64,000 nt of DNA from Bacteriovorax stolpii (lineage in GTDB: Bacteria > Bdellovibrionota > Bacteriovoracia > Bacteriovoracales > Bacteriovoracaceae). Positions 9,401 to 16,961 of the stretch are shown piece after piece; position 1 is the first letter of the stretch; every line of letters begins with the position of its first letter. The translations under genes and the position numbers were made by a program. Below the pieces are notes generated by a model that saw only the letters and a program-made list of their open reading frames with translations, did not search any database and had not been told where the DNA came from. The stretch is from contig CAMCYI010000003.1 in NCBI GenBank assembly GCA_945883845.1, positions 122,941-186,940 of the forward strand, given 5' to 3'.

Positions 9401-9805
9401 GTCCGTTCCATCTTCCCGAATGGCTTTCCATCCAGGGTCCATCGATGTTCGGCCCAGTAGCTGATCTTCGGTTTGGCCGAGCAATGAAAGAGCAGCTTGG
9501 TTAAACCGTATAATTTTTCCCGTCGAGTCTTGAATCAAGAGTCCGTCACTCATTGTTTCAAAAATCGTCCGTAATTCCGCCTTGCGCAATATGAGTGAGG
9601 CAAGTTCATCTCCAGCTTGGACTTGGGCTAGCGCTTGGGCTTCAAAAAATTTGGCTGTTTCGTTCATCTTGTCAATGAGCGGCTTTAGATTTGAATCGTC
9701 ATTTTGTGGAAGTTTTTTTGAAAAATTGCCGGCCTGAAAATCAGTGAGCATTTCGAGTACGGAACTGAGATCTGTTGGCCTACTATTGTGATTTTTCGTA
9801 CTCAT
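6458..9805 (-). CDS. Soluble hybrid sensor histidine kinase with five PAS domains and a C-terminal receiver
   Basis: A 1115-residue protein with no membrane segments or signal peptide, so it is presumably cytosolic. The N-terminus (about 15-60) looks HAMP-like. PAS domains lie at roughly 75-200, 225-340, 365-475, 488-605 and 612-730. The dimerisation/phosphoacceptor helix contains GIGHEINNPL. The ATPase domain has DNGCGIP and GTGIGL boxes. The receiver (about 990-1110) has VDDEED, an SDIKMP phosphoacceptor, FLTGG and a KPL lysine, so it appears intact. Its output partner is not adjacent. The part encoding PAS2, near 8760-9480, is visibly more GC-rich than the rest, which suggests a domain of different origin. 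An AGGAG precedes the ATG at a wide spacing of 10 bases. Confidence 0.9.
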   Translation of the reverse strand: MSTKNHNSRPTDLSSVLEMLTDFQAGNFSKKLPQNDDSNLKPLIDKMNETAKFFEAQALAQVQAGDELASLILRKAELRTIFETMSDGLLIQDSTGKIIRFNQAALSLLGQTEDQLLGRTSMDPGWKAIREDGTDFPGLEGLAMVALRTGEKVMGVVMGIQLPSGVQNWFRINTTPYESKGDPIHNQAAGRHVLTTFTNITERKQAEEALHQSKAEVRTQLREIEQIYNYTPIGLLILDREYRFQRINERMAEINGFSIAHHFGKSIDEIAPDLAGFLKETFRPIFERGEPVLNVEIHGKTRRDSDHQRDWIGNYFPLKSETGEVIGLIGAVLEITERKNAEAELVRAKQRAEESEARLITAQGVAKVGSWELDLKTNEVIWTEELYKMYGFDPTLPVPPYTEHFKLFTPESWEQLSASLSLTRDQGIPYELELTTIRKDGNHGWMLVRGEAVFDEKKNIIGLMGVVQDITEKKILEREKERILKHLNYALDASGDGIWDWTPADGKTVYSKAWIEMLGYKVGELASLASEWSDRLHPDDVEWVFAAINKVTQTPENGDTLKHEYRFRNKAGDYLWILNKAKVVERNKKGEASRVIGTHTNITALVVAKEENRLILDTVGFGVWKFNPVTQDLVWDKSMYNLFGISPEEFNGHYQAWESSLTPEAKAEAVKELDLALKGEKEFNHTFAINYKDTGKRYIGGKGQVIRNKNGSPAMMYGVNWDRTKEVELQKNLEEEKMRSFHNSKLAAVGRLSAGIGHEINNPLAIISGQISIVGDILKGSENVSAEVVERLNKMERAVSRIGNIVKTLRTFARSDEALSDFDPFELVFETVNIFKDLYLKDEVALTLTGNTKASFIHGDRGRVQQVLVNLISNAKDATVGVPNRKIDVSVSYEEGHIKLGITDNGCGIPDEIKEKIFEPFFTTKEINNGTGIGLSLVSTIIKEHEGKLELNSKIGAGSTFTIFFPVTFGQSVMLVDAQNGSRAAIQEKTHCNVLIVDDEEDLRDIFQFMLSKICSNVVVAESAKAGYDIVAQGKIDIVFSDIKMPVHDGFDFFRMIRQNKKIIQPKFVFLTGGVQMSEEELQIIKFQTDGLLTKPLVRDDVSKKIRELFPERVS

Positions 9806-10002
9806 CTATTTGATACTCCTAACGCTCAAAACTCTTCAAAACAAAATGATTCCCGCTGCGCGTAAGACAGTCAATCGAAAATCTGCTAACGGTGAGAATT
9901 ATACAAGATAAAATGGGCCTTATGTAATTGAGTGGAAAAAACTTGTGGCAAGCGGCTTAGGATCCATATGAAATAACGTGCAATAGCCACACTGAATTTT
10001 GT

Positions 10003-10131
10003 ATGGAAGAAGTCCCAATCAATCACTTAACTTATGCTCATCAACCTAACGATTTCAATCTACTCCCTGACTCGAAATGGCAGGCCCTCCAAGAGCATGA
10101 CATCCTAACCCGCACCCATTTCGACCTTTGA
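10003..10131 (+). CDS. Possible 42-residue small ORF in a gene-poor region
   Basis: ATG at 10003 to TGA at 10131, starting MEEVPINHLTYAHQ. The composition is protein-like and hydrophilic, but there is no Shine-Dalgarno or clear -10 at the start. It could be a small gene, a decayed gene fragment or chance. The surrounding stretch 9806-10160 shows nothing else convincing. Confidence 0.22.
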   Translation: MEEVPINHLTYAHQPNDFNLLPDSKWQALQEHDILTRTHFDL

Positions 10132-10154
10132 ACAACTCCCATTTCTGCTAATAT
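10128..10154 (+). promoter_or_regulatory. Candidate promoter of the small RNA
   Basis: TTGAAC at 10128-10133 and TAATAT at 10149-10154 are separated by 15 bases, a short spacer. Transcription would start at about 10161, just before the first hairpin of the candidate RNA. Confidence 0.35.
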
Positions 10155-10160
10155 GTAAGG

Positions 10161-10310
10161 ACGAAAGCTACATTCATAGCTTTCGGGACCCTAAGGCCCA
10201 GAAGAGGTTCGGCAGTTGAAACGTGGTGAACCTCTTCTTCCTTGGGCCCTTGTAAGCAAAATGCCGTGACAAGTTTTAGATTTTCAAGAGCCTGAAATTT
10301 CAGCTTTTTT
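10161..10310 (+). ncRNA. Candidate structured small RNA of about 150 nt
   Basis: Three stem-loops stand in a row in an otherwise non-coding region. The first is a 9-bp hairpin at 10162-10185 (CGAAAGCTA, loop CATTCA). The second is a long arm with a perfect 10-bp core, GAAGAGGTTC (10201-10210) with GAACCTCTTC (10228-10237). It is extended by a GGCCCA/TGGGCC stem across an asymmetric bulge (10195-10200 with 10243-10248). The third is a terminator-like hairpin at 10289-10305 followed by a T run. A promoter-like sequence lies immediately upstream. It does not match 6S RNA, SRP RNA, tmRNA or RNase P as far as can be judged by eye. It could instead be a leader of the LysR gene, but the internal terminator argues for an independent RNA. 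Confidence 0.45.
10289..10310 (+). terminator. Terminator of the candidate small RNA
   Basis: AGC(C)TGA pairs with TCAGCT around AATT, with one bulged C, followed by six T. It is weak but correctly placed at the 3' end of the structured region. Confidence 0.45.
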
Positions 10311-10366
10311 GATGCTACGGAAAATAAAAATTCCCTACCCCTCTTGCCCAAATCTTCCAAAAGACA

Positions 10367-10383
10367 TATTAGTTTTCCTAATA
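10367..10383 (+). promoter_or_regulatory. Inverted-repeat operator upstream of the LysR gene
   Basis: TATTAG (10367-10372) and CTAATA (10378-10383) are separated by TTTTC. This is the T-N11-A type of dyad bound by LysR regulators. Its right arm overlaps a possible -10 (TAATAC) 20 bases before the start codon, which would fit autorepression. Confidence 0.5.
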
Positions 10384-10403
10384 CATAACACAAAGCGAAC
10401 TCT

Positions 10404-11294
10404 ATGATCGAAACCTCCATGCTTCAGGTCCTCGTGGCCCTCTCACATAATACGAACATCTCGAAAGCGGCCGAAGAGCTCAACGTCACGCAAAGTGCGG
10501 TCTCTCAGGCGCTCAAAAACCTTGAGAGCAAGGTCGGGTTTCCACTTCTCGCACGTCATGGGAAATCAGTTTCGCTGACGGAGAATGGGCAGCGTCTCGC
10601 TAAAGTGGCCAAGCAGTACTTCAAGCGGATTGAAGAAACCATTGAGCAGATTCATCTTGAGAATAATGAGATCAAAGGAAAACTTCACGTGGGCTCGCTT
10701 TATGGTCTTGGGAAAACATGGCTCTCTTCGCGGATGCTGGATTTTCTTTCGACGTATCCGGATATTGAAGTTCGTCTTTCTATGGATTTTCCGGAAACAG
10801 TCATCAAGAAGTTTGAGCAGAATGAAATTGATTGTCTCATTATGCCGGAGCATCTTGTGCCTGCGTTTGCTGATAAAAAAGATCTTCACTCTGAATTCAC
10901 GACTCTCGTGTTTTCCGATAAATTTAAAATCACCAAAGACACTGACCTTAAAGAGCTCCTCAGCATGCCGGTTGTTTTCTATGAGCAGAATGATCCGAAT
11001 TTTTATCGCTGGTGTAAGGGTAAATTTGGAGTCGTACCCAGAAATGTGAAGCCACGTCTTGTGGTAAATTCATTCGGGCAAATGCTTCAGGCGGTGAATG
11101 AAGGCTTAGGGATTGCTGTTGTGCCGACACACGTTTTGAAAAGATCGCACTTCAAGCAGAAGCTCAAGACAGTTGGAAAAGACTTTGAAGTTTTCAGTAA
11201 TAAAGTCTCGTTTGCGTATCATCCTGACGAAGCAAACAGCTATAAGATTAAAGAGCTCTACAAATTCCTTCTGGAAGCGGCCAAAGAGCTCTAG
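10404..11294 (+). CDS. LysR family transcriptional regulator
   Basis: A 296-residue protein. The N-terminal winged helix-turn-helix spans about 1-65 (ISKAAEELNVTQSAVSQALKNLE) and is followed by the linker helix. The effector-binding domain spans about 90-296. It is a cytoplasmic DNA-binding activator or repressor, with an effector that cannot be read from the sequence. The stop codon overlaps the stop of the convergent secreted-protein gene by 4 bases, so there is no neighbouring target in an operon sense. A LysR-type dyad lies in its own upstream region. Confidence 0.92.
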   Translation: MIETSMLQVLVALSHNTNISKAAEELNVTQSAVSQALKNLESKVGFPLLARHGKSVSLTENGQRLAKVAKQYFKRIEETIEQIHLENNEIKGKLHVGSLYGLGKTWLSSRMLDFLSTYPDIEVRLSMDFPETVIKKFEQNEIDCLIMPEHLVPAFADKKDLHSEFTTLVFSDKFKITKDTDLKELLSMPVVFYEQNDPNFYRWCKGKFGVVPRNVKPRLVVNSFGQMLQAVNEGLGIAVVPTHVLKRSHFKQKLKTVGKDFEVFSNKVSFAYHPDEANSYKIKELYKFLLEAAKEL

Positions 11295-13168
11295 AAAAGA
11301 ATTTCCCACACATCGATGATGTTCCCTGTGAAAGGCCAGTAGGTGAGGAGTGAATCCTCCCGTACTTGTGTTTCTTCCCGTTCCCAGAAATAAAGAGAAG
11401 CCGCAAGATAAACGTAACCGAACTGGTAGCTTGTCGGGTTCGTGTGTTTTTCAAAAATTTCCGGCAGCAAAGGATAGTTTGTCGGAAGTTTGCGCAGGCC
11501 TGCGATGAGGACTTTGGCTTCTTCACGTAGTTGCTTTGCCCTGGCGAGATTCTTATCCTTTTCTCCTAAGAATGATTTTCTCAGGCGAAGAGCGTGTTCG
11601 TGCCGCATCTTTGTTATCGTAAGAAGAGTTTTAAGTTCGGGATCGCGGATGCCCTCAATTGAGGGCCATTGTTTCCAGGATTGTTCGAGAAGATCAATTT
11701 CTTTTTTTACCTGCTCGTGATTGCCTGAAAGTTCCCGCATGACATAGCGGTCATGAATTCGATGAGAAGAAAGTTCGTCCTGGAGATTGGCGGAAGAAAG
11801 CAGAGGAATAAGCTGGTTTTCCTTGAACCACAGTTTTTGAAAGTTCATGTGTGAGCGCCACAAGTTCACATCTTCGCCCAAGAGAAGTGGGGCGATGAGT
11901 GGGCTGAAGTTGTAGTCACCATCTGCAATGAGAGCGAGGTTCCAGTCGTAGAGCCAGCCTCCCATGGCGTGTCCTGTGGCAAAGTTTACCTGACCTTCGA
12001 ATTGTTCCTGATTCAGCCACGCCACATCTTCTGATCTGGTCCGGAGATAATCTGTAAGAAGAAGAGGAATATCCTGATCCATGCCGATCCAGTAACCCGT
12101 TTCAGGGTAATACCATGTTGCTCGCTTCGATTTCTCTTTCTCCATGAACTCGCGCATGTGAGAAAAGTCCTTGTTGCCGTAAATAGGGGCAGCTTTATCC
12201 AGAAGTCCGTAATTAAAAACAGTGTGGGGAAAAACTCCTACACTTGGACTTGCATACTGAGGCAGGAAATTAAAGTTACCGTATTTTTTATCCTGCTGGT
12301 TACTCGACACGTGAACTTTCGTGAAGAGTGCGACAGTGTTTTTTTCAGCAGTGGCACCCGCAGCATTCAGCCATTTAATCGTGCGCTCATAATTTGTCGG
12401 AGTGAACTCGGAACTACCGGCCTCAAGAACGACATAAGAAAGAGGTAAGTCCTTTAAGATTTTATCAAGTCTTTGCGAAACCAATTCAATGGAAGAATCC
12501 CACAAAGATTCCCAGAGACTTAAGAGGCGATAGGTCTTCTGCTGCTGAGTCACAATCCCAATGGAGATACCGGTGTAAATTCCCATCGACTGAGCAAAAA
12601 GAAAAAGAGGTGAGAGTGCTTTTTCAATACCGTCCCATTCTTGCCGGAGAAGAATAATGTCCATGGCATTCTGTCCGTTCCGTGCCACCCATCGGATGGT
12701 GGCCATGGCGATCGCAGGTCTTCCCATGAGAAAACCATGCGTCCATTCAGAAGGGTGAAGAGTGTGGAGATGGAAGCCGCGGATTTTGAGAGTTGGTCTC
12801 CAGATATAGGTCTGGCCGCAGGCCTTCTTCATCTGCTCAGGTGCAGGAGTGATTTGTTTCATCGGATGGGGAAATAAAAATCCCATCTCTCGCAAGGCCT
12901 TGTAGAATGTCGCTCCTTTCTCAGAAGGATTGGCCTCGACCTCGATATGCCATTCGTCTCTAACACAGGAAATAGTGGCCGTGTTAGAAAGAGCATTTTT
13001 AAAACGGACTTTGATCATCTCGATCGGTAACTTTCCATCACTGAGAATTTTTTCCAGATCCACTTTCAGGGCGACTTCGTCAAAAACGAGAGGTTTGAGT
13101 TTTGCGGGAAAGGTTTCCGCAAAAAGTGTTGTCGAGAGAAGAAGCAGAAAAATGGTAATGCCTTGCAT
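11291..13168 (-). CDS. Large secreted protein, possibly glycoside-hydrolase-like
   Basis: A 625-residue protein with a signal peptide (about 1-17, FLLLLSTTLFAETFP). A region near residues 120-300 starts with RPTLKIRGFHLHTLHPSEW, followed by alternating hydrophobic strands and helices. This recalls the entry to a TIM barrel in family-20-like or uronidase-like glycosidases that carry an N-terminal alpha/beta domain. The C-terminal 150 residues are helical, rich in Lys and Arg. No catalytic pair can be assigned with confidence, so the enzymatic label is a suggestion only. Probably periplasmic or exported. The gene is monocistronic and convergent with LysR. Confidence 0.6.
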   Translation of the reverse strand: MQGITIFLLLLSTTLFAETFPAKLKPLVFDEVALKVDLEKILSDGKLPIEMIKVRFKNALSNTATISCVRDEWHIEVEANPSEKGATFYKALREMGFLFPHPMKQITPAPEQMKKACGQTYIWRPTLKIRGFHLHTLHPSEWTHGFLMGRPAIAMATIRWVARNGQNAMDIILLRQEWDGIEKALSPLFLFAQSMGIYTGISIGIVTQQQKTYRLLSLWESLWDSSIELVSQRLDKILKDLPLSYVVLEAGSSEFTPTNYERTIKWLNAAGATAEKNTVALFTKVHVSSNQQDKKYGNFNFLPQYASPSVGVFPHTVFNYGLLDKAAPIYGNKDFSHMREFMEKEKSKRATWYYPETGYWIGMDQDIPLLLTDYLRTRSEDVAWLNQEQFEGQVNFATGHAMGGWLYDWNLALIADGDYNFSPLIAPLLLGEDVNLWRSHMNFQKLWFKENQLIPLLSSANLQDELSSHRIHDRYVMRELSGNHEQVKKEIDLLEQSWKQWPSIEGIRDPELKTLLTITKMRHEHALRLRKSFLGEKDKNLARAKQLREEAKVLIAGLRKLPTNYPLLPEIFEKHTNPTSYQFGYVYLAASLYFWEREETQVREDSLLTYWPFTGNIIDVWEILF

Positions 13169-13248
13169 TGACTGTCCGATGAAGATAAAAATTTCCTTTC
13201 AGCTTAATTCGGTAGGCAAAGATTTTAAAGTTATTAAATAATGACTGC

Positions 13249-14433
13249 ATGATGTTTGATCCCCGGGCCTTTGAAAAAATATTGCCGCCAGTCTTTTCTG
13301 AGATTCTCAGAGAGGTCTGGGCGTTTGGTTTTGTCCCGACGGTTATCGGTGGTGTCGTACGGGACTATCTCCTCACAGGAGTTTCCGGACATGACTGGGA
13401 CGTTGAACTTTCTCACCCGACAATTGTTTTTGAAAAAGGTTACTGGAAAGATCTGGGAAATAAACTCTCTCGCTTCGGTAAAATTAATTATCTTCCTTTT
13501 GAGATCATCCGCCTTGAGTGCAAAGGCATGCACTTTGAGTTTTCTCCACCACGGCAGGAAGTTTTTTTTCAGGACTGGAAAGATCATGGCCATAAAAACT
13601 TTACCGTTGAATTAAATTACAAACTTGATCCTGGGGCAGCCGTTTCACGCAGGGATTTTACGATCAATGCCATCGGAGTGAAGTTACCTAAAGATGGTGA
13701 TCCGGTCCTGGTTGATCCGTTGAACGGAATCCGCCATCTTCAGGATAAAGTTCTCCATCCTGCAGGAAAAGATTTTGAAAAGGATCCGATTCGTTTTCTT
13801 CGTGCCTACCGGTTTAAATTGAAACTTGGATTTGTATTTTCACAAAATCTTCAGAGTTTGCTGGAGACGATGCCTTTGGAAACCGTGTCCGCACATTATT
13901 TCTGGGAGGAGATGAAAAAATCCCGGCATCCTCTGGAATTTTTCGAATCGATCCTTCTTTCCGGACGCAAGCTTTCGTTACCTCTCACAGAAGAAGCACT
14001 TCCTTATTTCCCTCAAATTAAAAAAATCCTCCTGGATCCGGGCCAGCACGAGAACTGGGTTCTTGCCCTGGAACTTTGTCACATTGACTCGGAACCCTGG
14101 CAGAAGTTTTTTAATGTCGGCAGTGAGAGTCTGAGAAAACTTTCAAGATGGGCGCGCAGTTGTCGTCAGTTTGAAAAGATTCACCCTGAAGAATTCCAGG
14201 GCGAGTTTGATAAGATCAAAGGCCTCCCGAATTTTGATCTTTTGCATGTGTGGTATTTCACGACGAAACAGCTTCTCGTCAAAAATCCAGGGCTGCCTTT
14301 GATGAAACTCATGGAGTCCATGCTCCCGGACTGGACTCATCTCTACAAATTTGAACCGGTCAAAGACCTGGGGCACATTGTTCCTCCGGATCGCTCTCAT
14401 TATCAGCTTTGGAATTTATGTCAGAGATTGTGA
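13249..14433 (+). CDS. CCA tRNA nucleotidyltransferase / poly(A) polymerase family protein
   Basis: A 394-residue class II nucleotidyltransferase that adds or repairs the CCA end of tRNAs, or possibly adds poly(A). The head domain has the GG motif VIGGVVRDYLL (about 28-38), the metal-binding DWD of GHDWDVEL, the RRDFTINAI motif and the neck motif DPIRFLRAYRFK. The C-terminal body is poorly conserved, as is usual. CCA versus poly(A) specificity cannot be read directly. The ATG at 13249 (or 13252) has no Shine-Dalgarno. An AATAAT hexamer ends 6 bases upstream (13237-13242), so it is probably leaderless. The GNAT gene overlaps its 3' end. Confidence 0.87.
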   Translation: MMFDPRAFEKILPPVFSEILREVWAFGFVPTVIGGVVRDYLLTGVSGHDWDVELSHPTIVFEKGYWKDLGNKLSRFGKINYLPFEIIRLECKGMHFEFSPPRQEVFFQDWKDHGHKNFTVELNYKLDPGAAVSRRDFTINAIGVKLPKDGDPVLVDPLNGIRHLQDKVLHPAGKDFEKDPIRFLRAYRFKLKLGFVFSQNLQSLLETMPLETVSAHYFWEEMKKSRHPLEFFESILLSGRKLSLPLTEEALPYFPQIKKILLDPGQHENWVLALELCHIDSEPWQKFFNVGSESLRKLSRWARSCRQFEKIHPEEFQGEFDKIKGLPNFDLLHVWYFTTKQLLVKNPGLPLMKLMESMLPDWTHLYKFEPVKDLGHIVPPDRSHYQLWNLCQRL

Positions 14434-14945
14434 TCACGACACTTGAGGCCTGTACGCTTCCGGATAAATTCAATGAGCTTTCAGCGATTTTTTTTGAAAG
14501 TTCTGCACGCAAGACATTCGCCAGTCAGGAAGAGCGCGATCAATTCTTTATGAAGTATCTGGGTTGCTACCTTAAGGCCGCACCTGAGCTCACCCTGGTT
14601 GCCTGGGATGAGAAAATTCTGGGATACATCACAGGTTTGTCTCAGAGTTCAGATGAAAAGCTTCTTCAGCTCCAGCCTCACATGAAAATTTTTGAAGAAT
14701 ATTTTTTCCGTTACCCGGCGCACCTGCATATCAACATGCACCACGAGGCGCGTGGTCTGGGTTTGGGAAGTAAGCTTTTGATAGATTTTGAGAATAAATT
14801 AAAACAAAAGAATGTAACTGGCGTTCACCTTATAACTTCTCCATCATCGCGAAATCGTGAATTTTATCGAAAGAATGGCTACAACTTTGAAGCTGAGCGT
14901 AGTTTCAACGGATCCGAATTGTTGATGATAGGAAAATCTCTGTAA
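14418..14945 (+). CDS. GNAT family N-acetyltransferase
   Basis: A 175-residue acetyl-CoA-dependent acyltransferase with unknown acceptor. The acetyl-CoA loop RGLGLGSKLL (motif A) lies near residue 114. The typical motif B end, FYRKNGYNFEAE, lies near residue 155. The ATG at 14418 is chosen over a TTG at 14409. It lies 16 bases inside the end of the CCA-enzyme gene, so the two are likely translationally coupled. A link to tRNA metabolism is possible from context only. Confidence 0.82.
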   Translation: MSEIVITTLEACTLPDKFNELSAIFFESSARKTFASQEERDQFFMKYLGCYLKAAPELTLVAWDEKILGYITGLSQSSDEKLLQLQPHMKIFEEYFFRYPAHLHINMHHEARGLGLGSKLLIDFENKLKQKNVTGVHLITSPSSRNREFYRKNGYNFEAERSFNGSELLMIGKSL

Positions 14946-15019
14946 GGAAATCCTTTGACAGTCTTAGTCAGTGGATTTTAACCTGAATTGAACAAATGGA
15001 TTTATAAAGAGGTTTTGTC

Positions 15020-16162
15020 ATGAAGACATTCTTAGCACTCAGCTTTCTCATTTCGTTTCATGTATCTGCCGCTCTGAACGAAGTCACTCCCACCGTCAAG
15101 GTTCCGGCCTCTGTGACTTTCAGTGACGACATGGACATGAATAATCTTGAACTGGCAATTGGCCGTCAGATTGTTGCTTATGATGCTGAAGGACTCTCGG
15201 GAACGATTAAGTTCGGTACGAAAGTTTATCCTAAATCTATTCTCAAAGATTCTTTGGTTGCCTTGAGAGAAATCGCCGTGAACTCGAAAGAGTGTTTCAA
15301 AACGAACACACGTGAAAAATGTATGACTGACCTGAATGCAACCCTCAATGCTGCGTTCACGATCTACCGTCCAGTTGCTGCAAAAGGCGAAAGAGGATAC
15401 CGCCGCGCCGGAACTCATTTTACATCTTACTATTCTCCGGACCTGACGGGTTCAACAGTCAGGACAGAAAGATTCAAGCGCCCGATCTACAAACTTCCTG
15501 ACAACGCCACTGACCGCAACATGACCCGCGTGCAGATTGACTACAAAGGTGCTTTCGACGGAAAGGGCTATGAGCTTTTCTGGGTAGAAGATTCCTTTTA
15601 TGACCTTTATCTCCTCCACGTTCAGGGCGGCGGTCGGATCAAGGTTTATAACGAAGACGGAACTTTCAATTTTAGATATTTGAGCTACGCCGGTAAAAAC
15701 GACCGCGCTTTCCAGATGATCTACAGATATATGATCTCGAAAGGCTACCTGAAAGGGGATGCTTCGATCCCAGCTCAGAGAAAATTCCTTGAGGACCATC
15801 CTGAGAAGCACGAAGAAATCTTTAACATTTGTCCGTCTTATGTGTATTTCAAAATCACTGAAGATGAGCCAGTTGGACTGGATAACATTCCTCTGACGGA
15901 AGGCCGCTCTCTTGCTCTCGATGTCCGCATTTACAAAAGCACTGGTATCATCAACTTCGTAAAGACTGTTAAACCTGTTCTCACAGATGACGGAAAAATC
16001 ACGAAGGTTCCATTTGCCCGCTTCTTCCTCGGTCAGGACACTGGTGGATCTATTCGTGGTAACGCACGTTGCGACCTCTATGCAGGATACGGACATATGG
16101 CAGAACTTCAGGCGTACAACACAGATGAAGTTGGTGAGCAGTTCTTCCTCATCAAAAAGTAA
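15020..16162 (+). CDS. mltA: Murein lytic transglycosylase A (MltA) family protein
   Basis: A 380-residue periplasmic enzyme that cleaves peptidoglycan glycan strands to 1,6-anhydro products. The signal peptide is at about 1-18 (FLISFHVSA). It has no lipobox, unlike E. coli MltA, so it would be soluble. The MltA domain contains HFTSYYSPDLTGS near 133. The 3D domain contains GQDTGGSIRG near 338, whose aspartate corresponds to the known catalytic Asp, followed by DLYAGYG. An AGAGG Shine-Dalgarno precedes the ATG. The lgt gene starts 4 bases after the stop. In a predator it could serve the cell's own wall or the prey wall, and the sequence does not say which. Confidence 0.92.
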   Translation: MKTFLALSFLISFHVSAALNEVTPTVKVPASVTFSDDMDMNNLELAIGRQIVAYDAEGLSGTIKFGTKVYPKSILKDSLVALREIAVNSKECFKTNTREKCMTDLNATLNAAFTIYRPVAAKGERGYRRAGTHFTSYYSPDLTGSTVRTERFKRPIYKLPDNATDRNMTRVQIDYKGAFDGKGYELFWVEDSFYDLYLLHVQGGGRIKVYNEDGTFNFRYLSYAGKNDRAFQMIYRYMISKGYLKGDASIPAQRKFLEDHPEKHEEIFNICPSYVYFKITEDEPVGLDNIPLTEGRSLALDVRIYKSTGIINFVKTVKPVLTDDGKITKVPFARFFLGQDTGGSIRGNARCDLYAGYGHMAELQAYNTDEVGEQFFLIKK

Positions 16163-16165
16163 GTC

Positions 16166-16948
16166 ATGATTTGGGATGTCGATCCGGTACTTCTTCACCT
16201 CGGGCCATTTGAGCTGCGCTATTACAGTCTTATGTTCGTGGTGGGCTTCTTCTCCATGGACCTTTATGTGAAAGGTCTCTTCAAGCAACATGGAAAAGAT
16301 CCTGAGCTCGTTTCATCTCTCACTACTCACTTAGTTCTCGGCATGCTGGTCGGCTCACGCCTTGCCCACTGCCTTTTCTACGAACCCGATTATTACCTCA
16401 GTAACCCCATCGAAATTCTGAAAGTCTGGGAAGGTGGACTTGCCAGTCACGGCGGTTACGTTGGGGTGATGGTTGCGGTCTGGGTTTATCTGAGAAAGCA
16501 CAAGGACCTGACGTTTCTCTGGATCATGGACCTGATCGCAGGCCCGTGTCTGTTTGTCGGTGGCCTCATTCGTCTGGGGAACTTCTTTAACTCCGAAATC
16601 CTGGGAGACCCGACTAGTGGCCCTCTTGGTGTGATTTTTACGAGAGTGGATCAAATCCCACGTCATGCCGTTCAGCTTTATGAGTCGATGGGTTATTTCA
16701 CGATCGCCTTTATCCTGATGGCCGTAGCGAGGTACAAGTTTCTTTCCTGGCCTCGGGGAATCAACCTCGTGATTGCCATTATTCTAAGTTTCACTTTCCG
16801 CTTCTTCATCGAGTACCTGAAAGATGAACAATCTCAGATGGTGTTCACTGAAGCCATCAACATGGGCCAGTGGCTCTCGCTGGCATTTGTTGCAGGTGGA
16901 TTTGTCCTGATGGCAAAGGTTATGAAGAAGCAGGCGCATAGCTTTTAG
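16166..16948 (+). CDS. lgt: Prolipoprotein diacylglyceryl transferase
   Basis: A 260-residue inner-membrane enzyme that transfers diacylglycerol from phosphatidylglycerol to the lipobox cysteine of prolipoproteins. Seven hydrophobic segments are visible. Conserved blocks are the GSRLAHCLFY region, EGGLASHGG, RLGNFFNSEILG with the catalytic Arg/Asn/Glu cluster, RHAVQLYES and FFIEYLKDEQ. The length is normal for the family. It is in an operon with mltA (3-base gap) and convergent with the NIF3-like gene. Confidence 0.95.
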   Translation: MIWDVDPVLLHLGPFELRYYSLMFVVGFFSMDLYVKGLFKQHGKDPELVSSLTTHLVLGMLVGSRLAHCLFYEPDYYLSNPIEILKVWEGGLASHGGYVGVMVAVWVYLRKHKDLTFLWIMDLIAGPCLFVGGLIRLGNFFNSEILGDPTSGPLGVIFTRVDQIPRHAVQLYESMGYFTIAFILMAVARYKFLSWPRGINLVIAIILSFTFRFFIEYLKDEQSQMVFTEAINMGQWLSLAFVAGGFVLMAKVMKKQAHSF

Positions 16949-16961
16949 CTTGAGAATTTTT

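Noticed and set aside
10148..10420. 90-residue minus-strand frame over the candidate small RNA
   Set aside because: It runs through the hairpins and the LysR start, has no start signal, and its hydrophobic/charged blocks mirror the hairpin arms.
15452..16291. 279-residue minus-strand frame across mltA and the start of lgt
   Set aside because: It is antisense to two genes with clear catalytic motifs, and its product has no recognisable fold or signals.
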